Source of the DNA: Rhizobium sp. Pop5
GTDB taxonomy: Bacteria; Pseudomonadota; Alphaproteobacteria; Rhizobiales; Rhizobiaceae
DNA length: 64,000 nucleotides
Reading direction: 5' to 3'
NCBI RefSeq assembly: GCF_024721175.1
Contig: NZ_CP099400.1
Span: forward strand, 124,001-188,000
The notes beneath the pieces are model-generated. The model ran no database searches. It saw nothing but the letters and a program-made list of their open reading frames with translations, and was not told the origin of the DNA. Shown here piece after piece: positions 35,665 to 44,464 of the stretch (positions within the stretch are counted from its first letter, which is position 1; every line of letters starts with the position of its first letter). Position numbers and translations under genes: made by a program.

Positions 35665-37821
35665 ATGAGCTTCTCATTTTCGGAACTCGATTTCCTCAAA
35701 CCGGAGCTCGGGGCCGAATATATTGGCTCAGGCACCCACTTTGCCGTCTTCTCAGCCCACGCCGAACAAATCGAACTTTGTCTCTTCTCGCCCGATGGAA
35801 AGAACGAGATCGCCCGGCTGCCGCTGCCGAAGCGCGAGGGCGACATCTGGTCAGGTTATATCGCCGGTGTCGGCCCCGGCTCGGTCTATGGTTATCGCGC
35901 CCACGGCCCCTATGACCCGCAAGCCGGTCATCGCTTCAATTCGAACAAGCTGCTGCTCGATCCCTATGCCAAGCAGGTAACCGGCGACCTGATATGGGAC
36001 GACGCGCTTTTCGGTTATCGGATCGGCGAGGACGATCTTTCCTTCGACGAGCGCGACAGCGCACCCTACATGGTCAAGAGCGTCGTGCAGGACCCGGATT
36101 TCGATTGGGCGGGGGAAGAGGCGATCCGCCGTCCCTGGCCAGACACCATCATCTATGAGGCGCATGTGCGCGGCCTGACCATGACACATCCGAAAGTGCC
36201 GGACAGGCTGCGCGGCACTTTTCTCGGCATGTGCAGCGATCCGATCATCGATCACCTGATGAAGCTCGGCATTTCGGCGATCGAGCTTCTGCCGATCCAG
36301 TATTTCCTCGACGACCGCTATCTCCTGGAACAGAACCTCAGAAACTATTGGGGCTACCAGACACTCGGCTTCTTCGCGCCGCAGTCGCGCTACATGTCCG
36401 GCGACAAGATCACCGAAATCAAGACCATGGTGAAGAAGTTCCATGCCGCCGGCATCGAGGTCATCATGGACGTGGTCTACAACCACACCGCCGAGGGCAG
36501 CGAGAAGGGACCGACGCTGTCTTTCCGCGGGCTCGACAATGCGAGCTACTACATCCTTTCTCCCGACGATCCGCGCCACACCTTCGATACGACGGGCACC
36601 GGCAATACGCTGAATGTCGCCAATCCCATGGTGATGCGCATGGTGCTCGACAGCCTGCGTTACTGGGTGGGCGTCATGCATATCGACGGCTTCCGCTTCG
36701 ATCTCGCCAGCACGCTCGGGCGGCAGGATCTGGAATTCGACCGTCAGGGCCTGTTCTTCGGCGCGATCCGCCAGGATCCGATGCTTGCCGGCGTCAAGCT
36801 GATCGCCGAACCCTGGGATATCGGCGAGGGCGGATATCAGGTCGGCGGTTTCCCGCATCCTTTTCGCGAGTGGAACGACAAGTTCCGCGACGATGTGCGC
36901 CGGTTCTGGAAGGGCGACGGCGGCATGGTGTCGGAGTTGGCGGCGCGTGTGACCGGCTCGGCGCTGCAATTCAACCATTCGGATCGGGGGGCGACCTCCT
37001 CGATCAATCTCCTGTCGGCTCATGACGGCTTCACGCTGATGGACACGGTTTCCTTCGACGGCAAGCACAACGAGGCGAACGGCGAGGAGAACAGGGACGG
37101 TCATTCCGACAACCATTCCGACAATATGGGTGTCGAGGGCGGCACCGATAATGCCGATATCAACGCGGCGCGGGCGCGGCGGCGGCGCAACATGATGGCG
37201 ACCCTGATGCTCTCCCAGGGCGTGCCGATGATCCTTGCCGGCGACGAACTCGGCAACAGCCAGGGCGGAAACAACAATGCCTATTGTCAGGACAATGAGA
37301 TCGGCTGGACGGGCTGGGATGGGCTCGACGACCCATTTCTCGATTTCTGCCGGCAGGCCGTCGCCTTTCGCAAGGCGCATCCGGTTCTGAGACAGGAGCG
37401 GTTCCTCACCGGAGAGACCAGCGAGGAGGGACGCATCGAGATCGCCTGGTACAAGCCGGACGGCAGCTTCATGGACGACGGGGCCTGGAACGACGACGGT
37501 TTGCAGGTGCTCGGCGTCTATCTGTCAAAGAGCGCCCATGCGCTCGACACCGAGTCGATGGACGACCTTTTCCTCGTCTTCAACGCCGGCGGCGACTGCG
37601 AGGTTCACCTGCCTGTCGTGAACGGGCTGGAGGAGTGGGCGAGGGTTCTCGACACCGGAGCGGAGACGGATGCCTTCGAAGTGCACGATCAGGACAATCC
37701 CGTGATGGTCTACACCCAGAGCGCGGCGGTCTTCGCACCGAGGGGACAGACCGAGCCGCCGAAGGACGCGACAAAAGCCGAGCGCCGCCGCTGGTTCCAG
37801 TTCGGTCGCAGGAGCAAGTAG
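35665..37821 (+). CDS. glgX: Glycogen debranching enzyme GlgX
   Basis: It hydrolyses alpha-1,6 branches of glycogen after phosphorylase trimming. The 718 residues match the GH13 isoamylase/GlgX type. An N-terminal CBM48-like part is followed by the (beta/alpha)8 barrel. Catalytic motifs are DVVYNHTAEG, GFRFDLAST (nucleophile Asp), LIAEPWD (acid Glu) and LSAHDGFT (transition-state His-Asp). The sequence ends in a short basic tail, RRWFQFGRRSK. It is a lone glycogen gene here; glgB, glgC and glgP are not in the window. It is followed within 20 bases by the topoisomerase gene, so they may share a transcript. Confidence 0.93.
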   Translation: MSFSFSELDFLKPELGAEYIGSGTHFAVFSAHAEQIELCLFSPDGKNEIARLPLPKREGDIWSGYIAGVGPGSVYGYRAHGPYDPQAGHRFNSNKLLLDPYAKQVTGDLIWDDALFGYRIGEDDLSFDERDSAPYMVKSVVQDPDFDWAGEEAIRRPWPDTIIYEAHVRGLTMTHPKVPDRLRGTFLGMCSDPIIDHLMKLGISAIELLPIQYFLDDRYLLEQNLRNYWGYQTLGFFAPQSRYMSGDKITEIKTMVKKFHAAGIEVIMDVVYNHTAEGSEKGPTLSFRGLDNASYYILSPDDPRHTFDTTGTGNTLNVANPMVMRMVLDSLRYWVGVMHIDGFRFDLASTLGRQDLEFDRQGLFFGAIRQDPMLAGVKLIAEPWDIGEGGYQVGGFPHPFREWNDKFRDDVRRFWKGDGGMVSELAARVTGSALQFNHSDRGATSSINLLSAHDGFTLMDTVSFDGKHNEANGEENRDGHSDNHSDNMGVEGGTDNADINAARARRRRNMMATLMLSQGVPMILAGDELGNSQGGNNNAYCQDNEIGWTGWDGLDDPFLDFCRQAVAFRKAHPVLRQERFLTGETSEEGRIEIAWYKPDGSFMDDGAWNDDGLQVLGVYLSKSAHALDTESMDDLFLVFNAGGDCEVHLPVVNGLEEWARVLDTGAETDAFEVHDQDNPVMVYTQSAAVFAPRGQTEPPKDATKAERRRWFQFGRRSK

Positions 37822-37836
37822 CAGGTCGCAGAGAAG

Positions 37837-38844
37837 ATGAATGCCGAAGCCATCACCGAACTTGGTCTGGTCTATGTCAGCGACATCGAGCCTGGCATCC
37901 GCAGACGTAGGAAAGGCAAGGGCTTCAGCTATCTGATGCCGGACGGCACGACGCTGACCGACGAATTGCAGCGGGCGCGCATCGGCGCCCTCGGCCTGCC
38001 GCCGGCCTATGAGAACGTCTGGATCTGTTTGTACGCGAATGGCCATCTGCAGGCGACGGGTTTCGATGCGCGCGGGCGCAAGCAGTACCGCTATCACAAG
38101 GACTGGCAATCCTTCCGAAGTGCAGGAAAATTCCACCAACTGATCGAATTCGGCCGGTCGTTGCCGAAGATACGCCGGACGGTTCTGCGCCACCTCGACA
38201 CCGGCGTGGAGGATATCAACGGTGTGCTTGCGGCTTTGACGACGCTGCTCGACGAGGCGCATCTGCGCGTCGGCAACCAGGCCTATGTCAGGGAAAACGG
38301 CACCTATGGCGCCACGACGCTGCTGAAGCGCCACCTGAAGATCGTCGACGGACAGATAGAATTGAAATTCCGCGCCAAGGGCGGCAAGCGCGTCCAGCGC
38401 AGCCTCAAGCACCCCCGGCTGCAGAAGATCCTGGAGGAGATAGCGGACTTGCCAGGCCGCCAGCTCTTTGTCTGGAAAGATGAAAGCGGGACGCTGAAGC
38501 CGGTCGATTCCGGCCGATTGAACAGCTATCTCGCCGAGATCTCGGGCATCCCCATTTCCGCGAAGACCTTCCGCACCTGGGCGGGATCGCTGGCGGCCTT
38601 CGGCGCGGCGCGCGAGAGGATCGCAGACGGCGATCGTCCGACGGTGAAGGAAATGTCGGAGGCCGCGGCCGAGGCGCTGCACAACACGCCGGCGATCTCA
38701 CGCTCGAGTTATATCCATCCCGCGATCATCGCACTTGCCGGCAACGACCATCGGCTGATCGAGGGCGTCAACGAACCGCTGCGCGGCTTGCGCGCCGAGG
38801 AAAACAGGTTACTTGATTTCCTCACACGCGAGATCGAAGAATGA
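37837..38844 (+). CDS. DNA topoisomerase IB (poxvirus type)
   Basis: It relaxes supercoils by nicking one strand through a 3'-phosphotyrosine. The catalytic Tyr292 lies in SSYIHPAI; the other members of the active-site set appear as RKQYRYHKDW (Arg/Lys) and KTFRTWAGS. The 335 residues match bacterial topo IB. The N-terminal part (PPAYENVWICLYANGHLQA) fits the conserved DNA-clamp domain. It follows glgX closely and overlaps the LigD-type polymerase gene by ATGA, suggesting a DNA-repair link. Confidence 0.92.
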   Translation: MNAEAITELGLVYVSDIEPGIRRRRKGKGFSYLMPDGTTLTDELQRARIGALGLPPAYENVWICLYANGHLQATGFDARGRKQYRYHKDWQSFRSAGKFHQLIEFGRSLPKIRRTVLRHLDTGVEDINGVLAALTTLLDEAHLRVGNQAYVRENGTYGATTLLKRHLKIVDGQIELKFRAKGGKRVQRSLKHPRLQKILEEIADLPGRQLFVWKDESGTLKPVDSGRLNSYLAEISGIPISAKTFRTWAGSLAAFGAARERIADGDRPTVKEMSEAAAEALHNTPAISRSSYIHPAIIALAGNDHRLIEGVNEPLRGLRAEENRLLDFLTREIEE

Positions 38845-39719
38845 GCCAGAGCAATCCCCTGAAATCGGACGTATCGCTGACGCATCCCGACCGGCTCTAC
38901 TGGCCGGATGAGGGCATAACCAAACAGGGGCTGGCGAATTACTACGCCGAAGTCTGGCGCTTCATGGCGCCCTATGTCGTCAACCGGCCGTTGGCGCTGC
39001 TGCGCCTGCCGGACGGGATTAAAAGCCATCAGCGATTTTTCCAGAAACACGGGTGGAAGGGCATGAATCCCCATATCGAGGAGATTGCCGATCCGCAGGA
39101 TGCGGACGGCGAAAAGCTGCTGTGCATTGCCGATTTCGACGGTCTCGCGGCGCTGGTTCAATCGGCCGTGCTCGAAATTCACCCTTGGGGCACGACGACC
39201 GACAGTTGGGAAAAGCCCGATATGATCACCATGGACCTCGATCCCGGGGAAGACGTCGCCTGGGGCGCAGTGATCGACGCGGCATTTGACGTGAAGGCGC
39301 GGCTGGAAGCGCGCGGCCTTGCGGCCTTCATCAAGACGTCGGGCGGCAAGGGGCTTCACGTAGTAACGCCGCTTGCGCCGAAGGTCGGCTGGATCGAGGC
39401 GAAGGATTTCGCTCATTCGCTTGCCGAGAGCATGTCGGCCGATGCGCCGGAGAAATATCTGGCAACCGCGACGAAGGCCAAACGCGGCGGGCACATCTAT
39501 ATCGATTATCTCCGTAACGGCCGCGGCAGCACCGCGGTCGCGCCCTATTCGACGCGGGCAAGGCCGGGTGCCCCGGTTTCCATGCCGCTGGATTGGCAGG
39601 AGTTGCAGAAGTTGGCCGGCCCGGCCGCCATCACGCTCGCCAATGCGGCGCAGCGAGTGGAGAGCCGGGCAAAGGACCCGTGGGGCGATTTCTTCGATGC
39701 GGCCGTGCCGCTGGAATGA
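38841..39719 (+). CDS. LigD-type primase/polymerase domain protein
   Basis: A stand-alone polymerase domain of bacterial NHEJ ligase D. The 292 residues contain the metal-binding DLD in MITMDLDPGEDV, then IKTSGGKGLHVV and the C-terminal RARPGAPVSMPLDW, all typical of the AEP-type PolDom. Neither a ligase nor a nuclease domain is fused, and no Ku gene is in the window. The start overlaps the topoisomerase stop, so both are co-translated. It probably fills gaps or adds nucleotides at DNA ends. Confidence 0.92.
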   Translation: MSQSNPLKSDVSLTHPDRLYWPDEGITKQGLANYYAEVWRFMAPYVVNRPLALLRLPDGIKSHQRFFQKHGWKGMNPHIEEIADPQDADGEKLLCIADFDGLAALVQSAVLEIHPWGTTTDSWEKPDMITMDLDPGEDVAWGAVIDAAFDVKARLEARGLAAFIKTSGGKGLHVVTPLAPKVGWIEAKDFAHSLAESMSADAPEKYLATATKAKRGGHIYIDYLRNGRGSTAVAPYSTRARPGAPVSMPLDWQELQKLAGPAAITLANAAQRVESRAKDPWGDFFDAAVPLE

Positions 39720-39721
39720 AC

Positions 39722-40447
39722 TTAACCCGCGCTGTCGAGTTCGGGATAATGCCTGAATATCCCTTCCTCGTTGAAGGCGAGGCGGCGTGAGGAGGCGAGA
39801 TAGCGCGCAATGTTCGGGCGCTTCGCCACAGCATCTCGTAGCGCAAGGAGGGCGGGATATTCCGCCTTGCGGTTCGCCATGGCTTTGGGAAAAGCGTAGG
39901 TCAGACCCTCGACTATCTGGAAGAGCGAGAGATCGACATAGGTGAGAGCATTGCCGACCACGTGGTGGGAACCTTCAGGATTCTGCCGCAGCACACGCTC
40001 GAAATAACCGAGAAATTTTGGAATTCGATCGCGTATGAAGGCGGCCGAGCGGGCTTTCGCCTCCTCTTTCTGGTCCTCGTAATAGAGCGACATGTCGATC
40101 GGGTGGTGTGTGTCGTGCACTTCGGCGACGAAATCGGTGACGGTGAGCTGCAGTCCGTTGGCGATATAGCGAAGGCCCTCATCCTCAGGTGCCAGACCGA
40201 GCTTCGGGCCGAGATAAAGCAGGATGTTGGCGACATGCGGGATGATGAGGTCACCATCCTTCAGGAAGGGGGGCGCGAAGGGAATGTGCGGCTCGCTTTC
40301 GCTTTTCATGATGGCGAACATCGCGGCGGTACCGCGACCCGGCTCGCGCGCGACGTCGACATAGTCGGCGCCCGCTTCTTCCAGCGCCAGCCGGACGAAT
40401 TCGCCACGACCCTGGATGCCGTCCCAATAATGAAGCTCATATGTCAT
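39722..40447 (-). CDS. Glutathione S-transferase
   Basis: A 241-residue GST-like protein. The N-terminal thioredoxin-like half (YELHYWDGIQGRGEFVRLAL) has the Tyr and Arg of the glutathione site, with the helix-capping region at DLIIPHVANILLYL, where the usual Glu-Ser is replaced by Pro-His. The C-terminal helical domain is complete (VGNALTYVDLSLFQIVEGL). I use ATG 40447 with GAAGGA upstream; a TTG at 40456 is also possible. Only six bases separate it from the DUF3175 gene upstream, so they form one leftward transcript. Confidence 0.86.
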   Translation of the reverse strand: MTYELHYWDGIQGRGEFVRLALEEAGADYVDVAREPGRGTAAMFAIMKSESEPHIPFAPPFLKDGDLIIPHVANILLYLGPKLGLAPEDEGLRYIANGLQLTVTDFVAEVHDTHHPIDMSLYYEDQKEEAKARSAAFIRDRIPKFLGYFERVLRQNPEGSHHVVGNALTYVDLSLFQIVEGLTYAFPKAMANRKAEYPALLALRDAVAKRPNIARYLASSRRLAFNEEGIFRHYPELDSAG

Positions 40448-40452
40448 GGTGC

Positions 40453-40743
40453 TCAATCCTTCGGTTTACGACCGAAGTCTTTTCGCAATTCTTCCTTGGC
40501 CCTTTCAAGCGTGCCGCGCCGCTTTTTCGTCAACTGGTCGCCGGCGCGGTTGATGTAGAAGGTCAGCATCGACATAGCCGCGCGGAAGGGGCTCGACTTG
40601 CGGCGATGGCTCGCCTCGGCGGAGTGTTTGACGGAGCGGGCAATCTTCTTCGGATCGTCCGATTTGAACACGCCTTCCTTCAGATCCATCGCGTCGCTGT
40701 TTTCGGTAACGTCCTGCGACCATTTCTTCTTCGATTTGGCCAT
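40453..40743 (-). CDS. DUF3175 family protein
   Basis: A basic 96-residue protein starting MAKSKKKWSQDVTENSDAMD, which is the conserved opening of DUF3175. Later ARSVKHSAEASHRRKSSPFR and INRAGDQL follow. It has no membrane segment. Function is unknown; members are small, widespread and often located near stress or DNA-repair genes, as here. The start at 40743 is set by homology of the opening. Confidence 0.82.
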   Translation of the reverse strand: MAKSKKKWSQDVTENSDAMDLKEGVFKSDDPKKIARSVKHSAEASHRRKSSPFRAAMSMLTFYINRAGDQLTKKRRGTLERAKEELRKDFGRKPKD

Positions 40744-40769
40744 ATCCAAGTCCTCTGCCTTAGCCTTGA

Positions 40770-41084
40770 TCAATGGTGGCTGTGGTGCTCACTACGCTTG
40801 CGCGTCGCGGCGGCCTTCTTGGCGGAGGCAGAACGTTCTTCCTTCGAGCGGGCGGCGGATGCAGCGCCGCCGGCGCGGCCACCCTTTTCGGAGGATTCGT
40901 GCGTATCCTTCTTGCCGCGGCCGGAGCCGGATTTGTTGCCGCCGCCGCTTTCCTTGTTGACGGTCGCCCAGGCGCGCCGTTCGGCCTCCTTCTCGGAGAC
41001 GCCGCGATCTTCGTAGCCCTCCTCGATGTGCTCGGCCTTGCGTTTCTGCTTGTCGGTATAGTCTGACTTGTCACCTCTTGGCAT
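40770..41084 (-). CDS. Small basic 'plasmid stabilization'-like protein
   Basis: A 104-residue hydrophilic protein. ATG 41084 has GGAGG just upstream; a 138-residue frame starting at 41186 lacks one. The opening MPRGDKSDYTDKQKRKAEHI and EKEAERRAWATVNKESGGG are conserved in proteins often annotated as plasmid stabilization proteins, although evidence for that role is thin. The C-terminal half is Ala/Lys/Ser/Gly-rich and low complexity, like histone H1-type tails, ending SEHHSHH. It may bind DNA. Confidence 0.8.
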   Translation of the reverse strand: MPRGDKSDYTDKQKRKAEHIEEGYEDRGVSEKEAERRAWATVNKESGGGNKSGSGRGKKDTHESSEKGGRAGGAASAARSKEERSASAKKAAATRKRSEHHSHH

Positions 41085-41243
41085 CGTCGCCTCCTCTGGC
41101 TTGCAAAGAGGTCGAACTGGTAAGGAGGTCAAAAGTTCCGGCCATCCGAACGGCCACGGCAGCGCCTTCAGACCAGAGGCGGCCAAAACATCGTCTGCCG
41201 GCGCGCAGACGGTTAGGCGGTCTGCGGATGCCGCCGGTGAACT

Positions 41244-41429
41244 CTATTTTCGATGGAGCTTTTGCGATGCGGCGAAGGCGCGGCCGATATCGATGGAGGG
41301 CAGTTGCAGTGGTGCGCGCGGATCGCGGAAAACCAGACCGACGAGATTATCGACGATGAGGATGAACCCGAGGGCGAGACCGAGATAGAGCAGGGCGGCG
41401 ATGAGCAGAAGCGACATCTCCATCCTCAT
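41244..41429 (-). CDS. Small single-pass membrane protein, 61 aa
   Basis: The frame starts MRMEMSLLLIAALLYLGLAL and has one strong transmembrane helix, then FRDPRAPLQLPSIDIGRAFA. The second Met at 41417 has GAGGATGGAG in front and may be the start. It is not a recognised family. The interval 41430-41712 to its right carries no gene; it only shows the palindrome GAGGGCGCCCTC at 41673-41684. Confidence 0.45.
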   Translation of the reverse strand: MRMEMSLLLIAALLYLGLALGFILIVDNLVGLVFRDPRAPLQLPSIDIGRAFAASQKLHRK

Positions 41430-41712
41430 ACGATTCCGGCCGGAACCTGGCGGCCGGCTCTAAACGAAGGAAGCAATTGGATATCGCTACGGCCGCCGGA
41501 ACAGCTTGTGCTCTGTTCGGGAACATCGCGCGTGGGCTCAATTTTTCTGAGAAGCCTCAAAGCCTGCAGCATCATTCGGCCTCTGTTCACCCCCGCATAA
41601 AAAGCCGCCCTCACAATTCAATAAAGCACAACTAATTCAGGCATATGACAAACAGGATCGAAGGGCGTCGCGAGGGCGCCCTCTTTTCTCGACCTGTTCG
41701 ATATGTCTGTGC

Positions 41713-41970
41713 TCAGGACGCCGTTTTGCGGCTCGCGGTCCGCTTCGGTGCCGGTGTGACGACACCGTTGGTCTTCTTGCTGCTGGTAACGGTGCGCTTC
41801 GCCTTGGTTTTGACTTCCTTGCCGTTGGACGTCGCAGCCGAACCCTCGAGCGTGTCGCGCTCGTGCCGTGCCTGGTCCCAATGGATGGAATCTCGCCCTG
41901 TCGGATAACCCTCTTCTTCCCAGAGGGCGTAGGCACGTTTTTTGATCCACTCTTCCCGAGTTTCTGTCAT
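41713..41970 (-). CDS. DUF2934 family protein
   Basis: An 85-residue protein. ATG 41970 (MTETREEWIKKRAYALWEEE) has GGAG in front. RAYALWEEEGYPTGRDSIHW is the DUF2934 core. The C-terminal half is a lysine/threonine-rich tail (TKAKRTVTSSKK) of low complexity, suggesting nucleic-acid binding. The function is unknown. It belongs with the other small genes of this stress-like set, all leftward. Confidence 0.82.
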   Translation of the reverse strand: MTETREEWIKKRAYALWEEEGYPTGRDSIHWDQARHERDTLEGSAATSNGKEVKTKAKRTVTSSKKTNGVVTPAPKRTASRKTAS

Positions 41971-42113
41971 CGCTGATCTCCAGTCACATGATGCCGTCGT
42001 TCGAACGCGATACTGGGTGAGATGGTTCCAGAGGAGCGGGGCTCTTTCAAGCGAAATCACGCTGCAACCGCAAATATTTCGCGTTGCAGCATATCAGGGT
42101 TATGAAACCGCCT

Positions 42114-42755
42114 TCACCGCGGCCGAAACTCCGCCGCCCTGTGCAGATCTGAGACGAAATCCCGGCGCTGCCGGTGCCGGTCCTCCTCATCGCGGATGCG
42201 CAGGAGATAGGAGGGGTGGATGGTCACCAATACAGGCGGATGGTTTGCCGGGTAGAGGATATGCCCGCGTTGCAGCGTCAGCTTCGCCTTCGGCCCTAGC
42301 AACGCATAAAGTGCGGTCGCGCCGAGCGCCACGACGAGTTTCGGCTGCAGAATGTCGATTTCCGCACCAAGCCACCAGGCGCAGCGCCTGATCTCTCCCG
42401 CATTCGGCTTCGCATGCAGCCGCCGTTTGCCGCGCGGGGTAAACTTGAAGTGCTTGACCGCGTTGGTGACGTAGCAGCGCTGACGATCGAGGCCGGCCTC
42501 CTCAAGGCAACGATCGAACAGGTTGCCGGCGGGACCGACAAAAGGCCTGCCGGTCAGATCTTCCCGGTCGCCCGGCTGCTCGCCGACGAGGACGATCTCG
42601 GCTTTACCGGGGCCTTCGCCGAAGACGATCTGCGTGGCGTTCCTGTAGAGATCACAGCGGGTGCAGCCTTCGGCCTGATGCCGGAGTTCGGCGATGCTTT
42701 CGGCACTCGCGACTTCGAGCGCCAGGGCGGGGCCGCCACTTGCGGCGATGTTCAT
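42114..42755 (-). CDS. UdgX-type uracil-DNA glycosylase
   Basis: A 213-residue family-4-like uracil-DNA glycosylase. The motif A region GEQPGDREDLTGRPFVGPAG and the C-terminal HPSYLLR are present, and Cys31 and Cys34 (CTRC) start the iron-sulfur set. The loop RGKRRLHAKPN (108-118) is the special UdgX feature: KRRxH with His114 in the position that, in mycobacterial UdgX, forms a covalent bond to the uracil-free sugar. It is divergent from the cardiolipin synthase gene. Confidence 0.9.
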   Translation of the reverse strand: MNIAASGGPALALEVASAESIAELRHQAEGCTRCDLYRNATQIVFGEGPGKAEIVLVGEQPGDREDLTGRPFVGPAGNLFDRCLEEAGLDRQRCYVTNAVKHFKFTPRGKRRLHAKPNAGEIRRCAWWLGAEIDILQPKLVVALGATALYALLGPKAKLTLQRGHILYPANHPPVLVTIHPSYLLRIRDEEDRHRQRRDFVSDLHRAAEFRPR

Positions 42756-42918
42756 GGTACGATCCTCATCTCCTTGGGATCAATCGATCGCACCGGGAAT
42801 TTGTTCCGCGGCGGAGCGGCAGACGCGGGCGGTAAAATGATCACGGCAGGAAATTTCCCGCCATGGGAGAGTGACGGCGCGATTGAACGCCGTCGTTTCG
42901 CGGTTATATTTGCCAGCG

Positions 42919-44382
42919 ATGTTCTACCTCCTGTCGACCTACTGGCCGCATATCCTCTTTGTCGTCTCGATCGCCATGGGGGCCGCGGCGGCGATCCACG
43001 CCGCCATGACCAAGGAGGAGGTGCGCGCCGCCATCGGCTGGGTCGGCGTCATCATCCTTTCTCCGATCATCGGCGCGCTGCTCTATGCGATCGCCGGCAT
43101 CAACCGCATTCGCCGGAAATCGCTGAGCATACGTCGTGACGCGCTGCTGCGTGCGGCCGAGATCGACGAGTTGGAGACTTTCGACGCCGAACCCGAGACG
43201 GTGATCAGCCAGTTCGGCCGCCGTTTTGCGGCGCTGCAGACACTCGGCGACCGAGTGACCCGCAATCCGCTGACGTCGGGCAATTCCATCGACATGCTGG
43301 AGACCGGCGACGAGGCCTATGCGGCAATGAAATCGGCCATCGACGAGGCGACGCGCAGCATCCTGCTCGAAACCTATATTTTCGACCGTGATGTCGTGGG
43401 TCTTCGCATCGCCGATTCGTTGATCGCGGCGGCACGGCGCGGCGTAGAGGTCCGGGTGCTGATCGACGCGGTGGGCGCCCGTTATTCGGTGCCGAGCATT
43501 CTCGGTCATCTGAGGGAGGGCGGCGTCACCGTCGCCGTCTTCAACGGCAATGTCATCATGGGCCTGCGGCTGCCCTATGCCAATCTGCGCACCCACCGCA
43601 AGATCCTCATCGTCGACGGCAAAATCGCACTGACGGGCGGAATGAACATCAGGGCAGGCTTCAGCGAGGAGGCGACGGGCGAGAGCTTCGCACACGACAC
43701 GCATTTCAGCGTCACCGGCCCCGTCGTCGCCGACCTCTTCGACCTTGCCGCCGAAGACTGGCGCTTCACCACCCAGGAACTGTTGAACGGTGAAGCCTGG
43801 CGCATCGAGCCGCCGCAGCGCAGCCCCGGCGATCCCATTCTGATGCGCGTCGTCGCCTCTGGGCCGGACCGCAGTGTGGAGACCAACCACAAGATGCTGA
43901 TGGGTGTCTTTTCCGTGGCGCGCCAGTCGATCCGCATCATGTCGCCCTATTTCCTGCCCGACCGCGAACTGATCAGCGCGCTGGTGACGGCCGCGCGCCG
44001 CGGCGTCGAAGTCGATATCGTCGTGCCCGATGTCAACAATCTCATGCTGGTCGACCGGGCGATGACGGCGCAATTCGACCAGATTCTGAAGAATTATTGC
44101 CGCATCTGGCGCTCGACCGGCAGTTTCAGCCATTCGAAGCTGCTGACGATTGACGGCACCTGGGCCTATGTCGGCTCTTCCAATCTCGACCCGCGCTCGC
44201 TGAGGCTGAACTTCGAAGTCGATCTCGAAGTGCTGAACGAGGGGTTCGCGTCCGAGATCGACGAGCATATCGAGGAAGCCCTAAAATCGGCGACGCCGGT
44301 GACGCTGGAGGGGCTACGCGCACGGCCTTTTCCGGTGCGGCTGCTCGAGAAGGTGCTGTGGCTCGGTTCGCCCTATCTCTGA
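42919..44382 (+). CDS. cls: Cardiolipin synthase (PLD superfamily)
   Basis: It condenses two phosphatidylglycerols to cardiolipin at the inner membrane. Two N-terminal transmembrane helices (YWPHILFVVSIAMG and GWVGVIILSPIIGALLYAI) precede two PLD domains, each with an HxK motif: THRKILIVDGKIALTGG and FSHSKLLTIDGTWAYVGSS. I use ATG 42919 (MFYLLSTYWPHI); a GTG at 42871 adds 16 residues and cannot be excluded. The total is 487 residues. The following EEP-family gene is 82 bases downstream and probably shares its transcript. Confidence 0.92.
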   Translation: MFYLLSTYWPHILFVVSIAMGAAAAIHAAMTKEEVRAAIGWVGVIILSPIIGALLYAIAGINRIRRKSLSIRRDALLRAAEIDELETFDAEPETVISQFGRRFAALQTLGDRVTRNPLTSGNSIDMLETGDEAYAAMKSAIDEATRSILLETYIFDRDVVGLRIADSLIAAARRGVEVRVLIDAVGARYSVPSILGHLREGGVTVAVFNGNVIMGLRLPYANLRTHRKILIVDGKIALTGGMNIRAGFSEEATGESFAHDTHFSVTGPVVADLFDLAAEDWRFTTQELLNGEAWRIEPPQRSPGDPILMRVVASGPDRSVETNHKMLMGVFSVARQSIRIMSPYFLPDRELISALVTAARRGVEVDIVVPDVNNLMLVDRAMTAQFDQILKNYCRIWRSTGSFSHSKLLTIDGTWAYVGSSNLDPRSLRLNFEVDLEVLNEGFASEIDEHIEEALKSATPVTLEGLRARPFPVRLLEKVLWLGSPYL

Positions 44383-44464
44383 GCGGATTTTTCGTGATCG
44401 GGCGTAGCAAGTTGCGCTGCCTTGCCTATACTCCCGAGAGAAGCCTTTTTGATCAACGGAACAA

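Noticed and set aside
42904..44268. 454-residue leftward frame opposite cls
   Set aside because: His/Asp/Arg-rich shadow of a gene with two clear PLD motifs.
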